NCBI GenBank assembly: GCA_900313765.1
Contig: OMSN01000014.1
Span: 1-15,165, forward strand
Source: an uncultured Eubacteriales bacterium
Lineage (GTDB): Bacteria; Bacillota; Clostridia; Lachnospirales; Lachnospiraceae
DNA length: 15,165 nt
Reading direction: 5' to 3'
Shown here: piece by piece, positions 13,483 through 15,165 of the stretch
How the letters are laid out: each line of letters opens with the position of its first letter
How positions within the stretch are numbered: position 1 is the first letter of the stretch
The notes under the pieces: generated by a model
Databases searched by the model: none
What the model was told of the DNA's origin: nothing
Seen by the model: the letters and a program-made list of their open reading frames with translations, nothing else
Position numbers and translations under genes: made by a program

Positions 13483-15165
13483 TCTCTGAGTACGATCGCG
13501 GCAAGCAGGGCACCCCAGTGATAGAACTTGTCACTGCTGTGAACGTCGCAGCCCTCACCGGTGATTGAATTATAATTCTCATGTACATGGCGGCGCTCCT
13601 GCCACTCAGGCAGGAAGACAGCCGCCGATTTCTGTGCCAGATCACGGCACGCTTCCTTCAGGCCATGCTGTTCGAAGGCCAGATACACCAGGAAATTGAG
13701 CGGTGCCCAGACGCGGCCTCTCCAGTATTCCTGATCCGTATACGCCGGATCATTTCTCGCGATCGACGGCAGCATCCAGTCTCCGTAGAATTCCTCCGGA
13801 TTGTAATAGTGCTCCTGAAGGATCCGCTCCAGACGCTCCCGGGGGACGTTATCAGAAAAAAGCGCATAAAAATTCGTCGGGGCGATCCTGCGGGAGAATT
13901 CCCCGGTATCCGTCCTGCGGTTATAATAGAATCCGTTCTCTTCATCCCAGAGCTGTTCCATGCCCTGCTCTGCAGTATCTCTTCGCTCATGAAGGAGCTG
14001 CACATCTTCACTGTGTCCCAGCAGTTCTGCGATCCTTGCGAGCGCGGTGCAGTCCATGATGTACAGGCCGGTCAGTCCGACATCCTCCAGTTTCAGGCAG
14101 CTGGTATTCCGGTCAAAGGGAATATCATCATACAGGGGCGAATTGTCCATTCCCGATTCCAGGGATCCCCCGAACCGGTCATTTACACCATCGATCTCCC
14201 AGCGGTTTCCAAACAGAACCTCAGCCGGATCACTGCCCCAGCACAGGGCACCGGACATACTTCTTCTGTTCTCAAAAAACCAGGTGTTCCACTCAAGCAG
14301 CGCAGGGTACAGCAGCTCCGGCAGCCAGGTCTCGTGATACTTCCGGTAGAGTTCCCACACCATTCTGGATCCCACCGGGGGCTGAGAACGGTCCAGTGTC
14401 TTCTGTCCGTTCCCGCAGGACATGTTGGGGACAAATCCCTTCGGCGTGCGCTCATTGACGATCTCGATCACATTGCTTAGAGCTACGGCCTTTCCGGAAA
14501 GAGAAGCCAGATATCCGGCAAAGAAATTGTCCCAGCAGAACAGTACATATCCGCCTTTGCGGATACTCCACAGACGGCTCACCGGAGAGATCACCCGGCT
14601 GCGGTTTGCGTCATAGATGGTATCCCAGGCAACTGCGCATTCAGCTGCCTGCAGCGCCCAGGCAAGGTCCCCTGCCCTGCGGCAGCGGTCTGCAAGCGCG
14701 CTGCGCTTCTCTTCGATCAGCAGCTGCGCCTGCTCCAGGATCTTGTCTGTCTTCGGAAGATCCTCCTGCTGATCCGCCTTCCCGGCCAGAAAGGCCGTCG
14801 GACCGCTCAGCAGCACCGACAGGAAGGGACCGGTCAGCGGGACATTGACATCCTGCGTATCCAGCGTCCCGGAGGTTCTGACATACCACAGACCGGGCTC
14901 GTCGTTCTGAGCCAGCAGACAGCCATCCTTCATCCACACATGCCCCGGCCGGTTCCACAGATATCCGCCGGACAGGCACAGCCTCAGAGGCTTCTTCTGC
15001 TCTGTGACAGGAGTTACAACCAGCGCAAAATGATCCTCGTCCGAAGCAGTCTCCACCAGGACCTGTGCGCCGCACCACTCCATCCGGATACTGGTGTAGC
15101 TGTCATCCGCCGCATGGTCCCCCGGAAACAGGATCTCCGTGGCATCCTCCGGAACATCCGACGGG
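13410..15165 (-). CDS. GH63/MGH-like (alpha/alpha)6 glycosidase, start beyond window
   Basis: The frame stays open to the right edge, showing the last 584 residues; the ATG at 15083 is internal, since coding sequence continues upstream of it (SDVPEDATEILFPGDHA). The first part is beta-sandwich-like (LRLCLSGGYLWNRPGH and following). The catalytic (alpha/alpha)6 barrel follows, with WDNFFAGYLAS (around 14520-14550), RSQPPVGSRM (around 14365-14395), ESGMDNSPLYDD (around 14130-14160), YWRGRVWAPLNFLVY (around 13690-13735) and ENYNSITGEG (13551-13580). By analogy with GH63 and mannosylglycerate-hydrolase proteins, Asp of GMDNSP (14145-14147) is the likely acid and Glu of ENYN (13578-13580) the likely base. 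Such enzymes remove alpha-linked glucose or mannose units; the substrate here is unknown. The family core ends near HWGALLAAIVLRD, and the last 24 or so residues are a tail inside the overlap region with the GH120 gene. Confidence 0.85.
   Translation of the reverse strand, partial: PSDVPEDATEILFPGDHAADDSYTSIRMEWCGAQVLVETASDEDHFALVVTPVTEQKKPLRLCLSGGYLWNRPGHVWMKDGCLLAQNDEPGLWYVRTSGTLDTQDVNVPLTGPFLSVLLSGPTAFLAGKADQQEDLPKTDKILEQAQLLIEEKRSALADRCRRAGDLAWALQAAECAVAWDTIYDANRSRVISPVSRLWSIRKGGYVLFCWDNFFAGYLASLSGKAVALSNVIEIVNERTPKGFVPNMSCGNGQKTLDRSQPPVGSRMVWELYRKYHETWLPELLYPALLEWNTWFFENRRSMSGALCWGSDPAEVLFGNRWEIDGVNDRFGGSLESGMDNSPLYDDIPFDRNTSCLKLEDVGLTGLYIMDCTALARIAELLGHSEDVQLLHERRDTAEQGMEQLWDEENGFYYNRRTDTGEFSRRIAPTNFYALFSDNVPRERLERILQEHYYNPEEFYGDWMLPSIARNDPAYTDQEYWRGRVWAPLNFLVYLAFEQHGLKEACRDLAQKSAAVFLPEWQERRHVHENYNSITGEGCDVHSSDKFYHWGALLAAIVLRDHPHNVLPAMSGSAKGPGIVDRPR

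Noticed and set aside
14047..14480. Plus-strand open frames opposite the GH63-like gene
   Set aside because: The minus strand carries consistent (alpha/alpha)6 glycosidase motifs over the whole region; the plus-strand frames show none.

Overview
The window looks like chromosomal DNA from a gut-type, moderately GC-rich Bacillota, most likely a Lachnospiraceae relative. The evidence is Clostridia-style Shine-Dalgarno sites (AAGGAGG, GGGAGG), a clostridial class II aldolase, a MocR/pyridoxamine-kinase pair, a large Cna-B-type surface protein with a Thr/Glu/Ala/Pro-rich stalk, and a set of intracellular glycosidases. The genus cannot be fixed from the sequence. I see no tRNA, rRNA, CRISPR array, insertion sequence or phage gene.

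Layout. 1-840 (-) is the first 280 codons of an aconitase-superfamily hydratase (YbhJ-like). 1003-1944 (-) is class II fructose-bisphosphate aldolase, with a consensus promoter upstream and a strong terminator downstream. 2082-3572 (-) is a MocR/PdxR-type regulator (GntR winged helix plus aminotransferase fold). It is divergent from 3693-4529 (+), a pyridoxamine/pyridoxal kinase. The regulator has Asn where the PLP-binding lysine should be. A bidirectional terminator at 4583-4625 separates pdxK from 4673-8992 (-), a 1439-residue secreted and membrane-anchored surface protein with proline-rich and acidic repeats and Cna-B-like domains.

The right-hand 6 kb is a carbohydrate-use island. 9104-11242 (-) is a 712-residue glycoside-hydrolase-like (beta/alpha)8 protein that I cannot place in a named family. 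It is divergent from 11476-13482 (+), a GH120-type beta-xylosidase with both catalytic carboxylates present. This in turn converges on and overlaps 13410-15165 (-), a GH63/MGH-like (alpha/alpha)6 glycosidase whose start lies beyond the window. None of the three has a visible signal peptide (the third cannot be fully judged), so they probably trim imported oligosaccharides in the cytoplasm; the transporter would lie outside the window. A perfect 10-bp direct repeat with a 22-bp period between the two divergent glycosidase genes looks like a binding site for a regulator such as an AraC-family protein.

The observations most worth following are the lysine-less MocR regulator beside pdxK, the unclassified 712-residue glycosidase and its shared control region with the GH120 gene, and the 73-bp tail-to-tail overlap of two glycosidase genes with no terminator between them.
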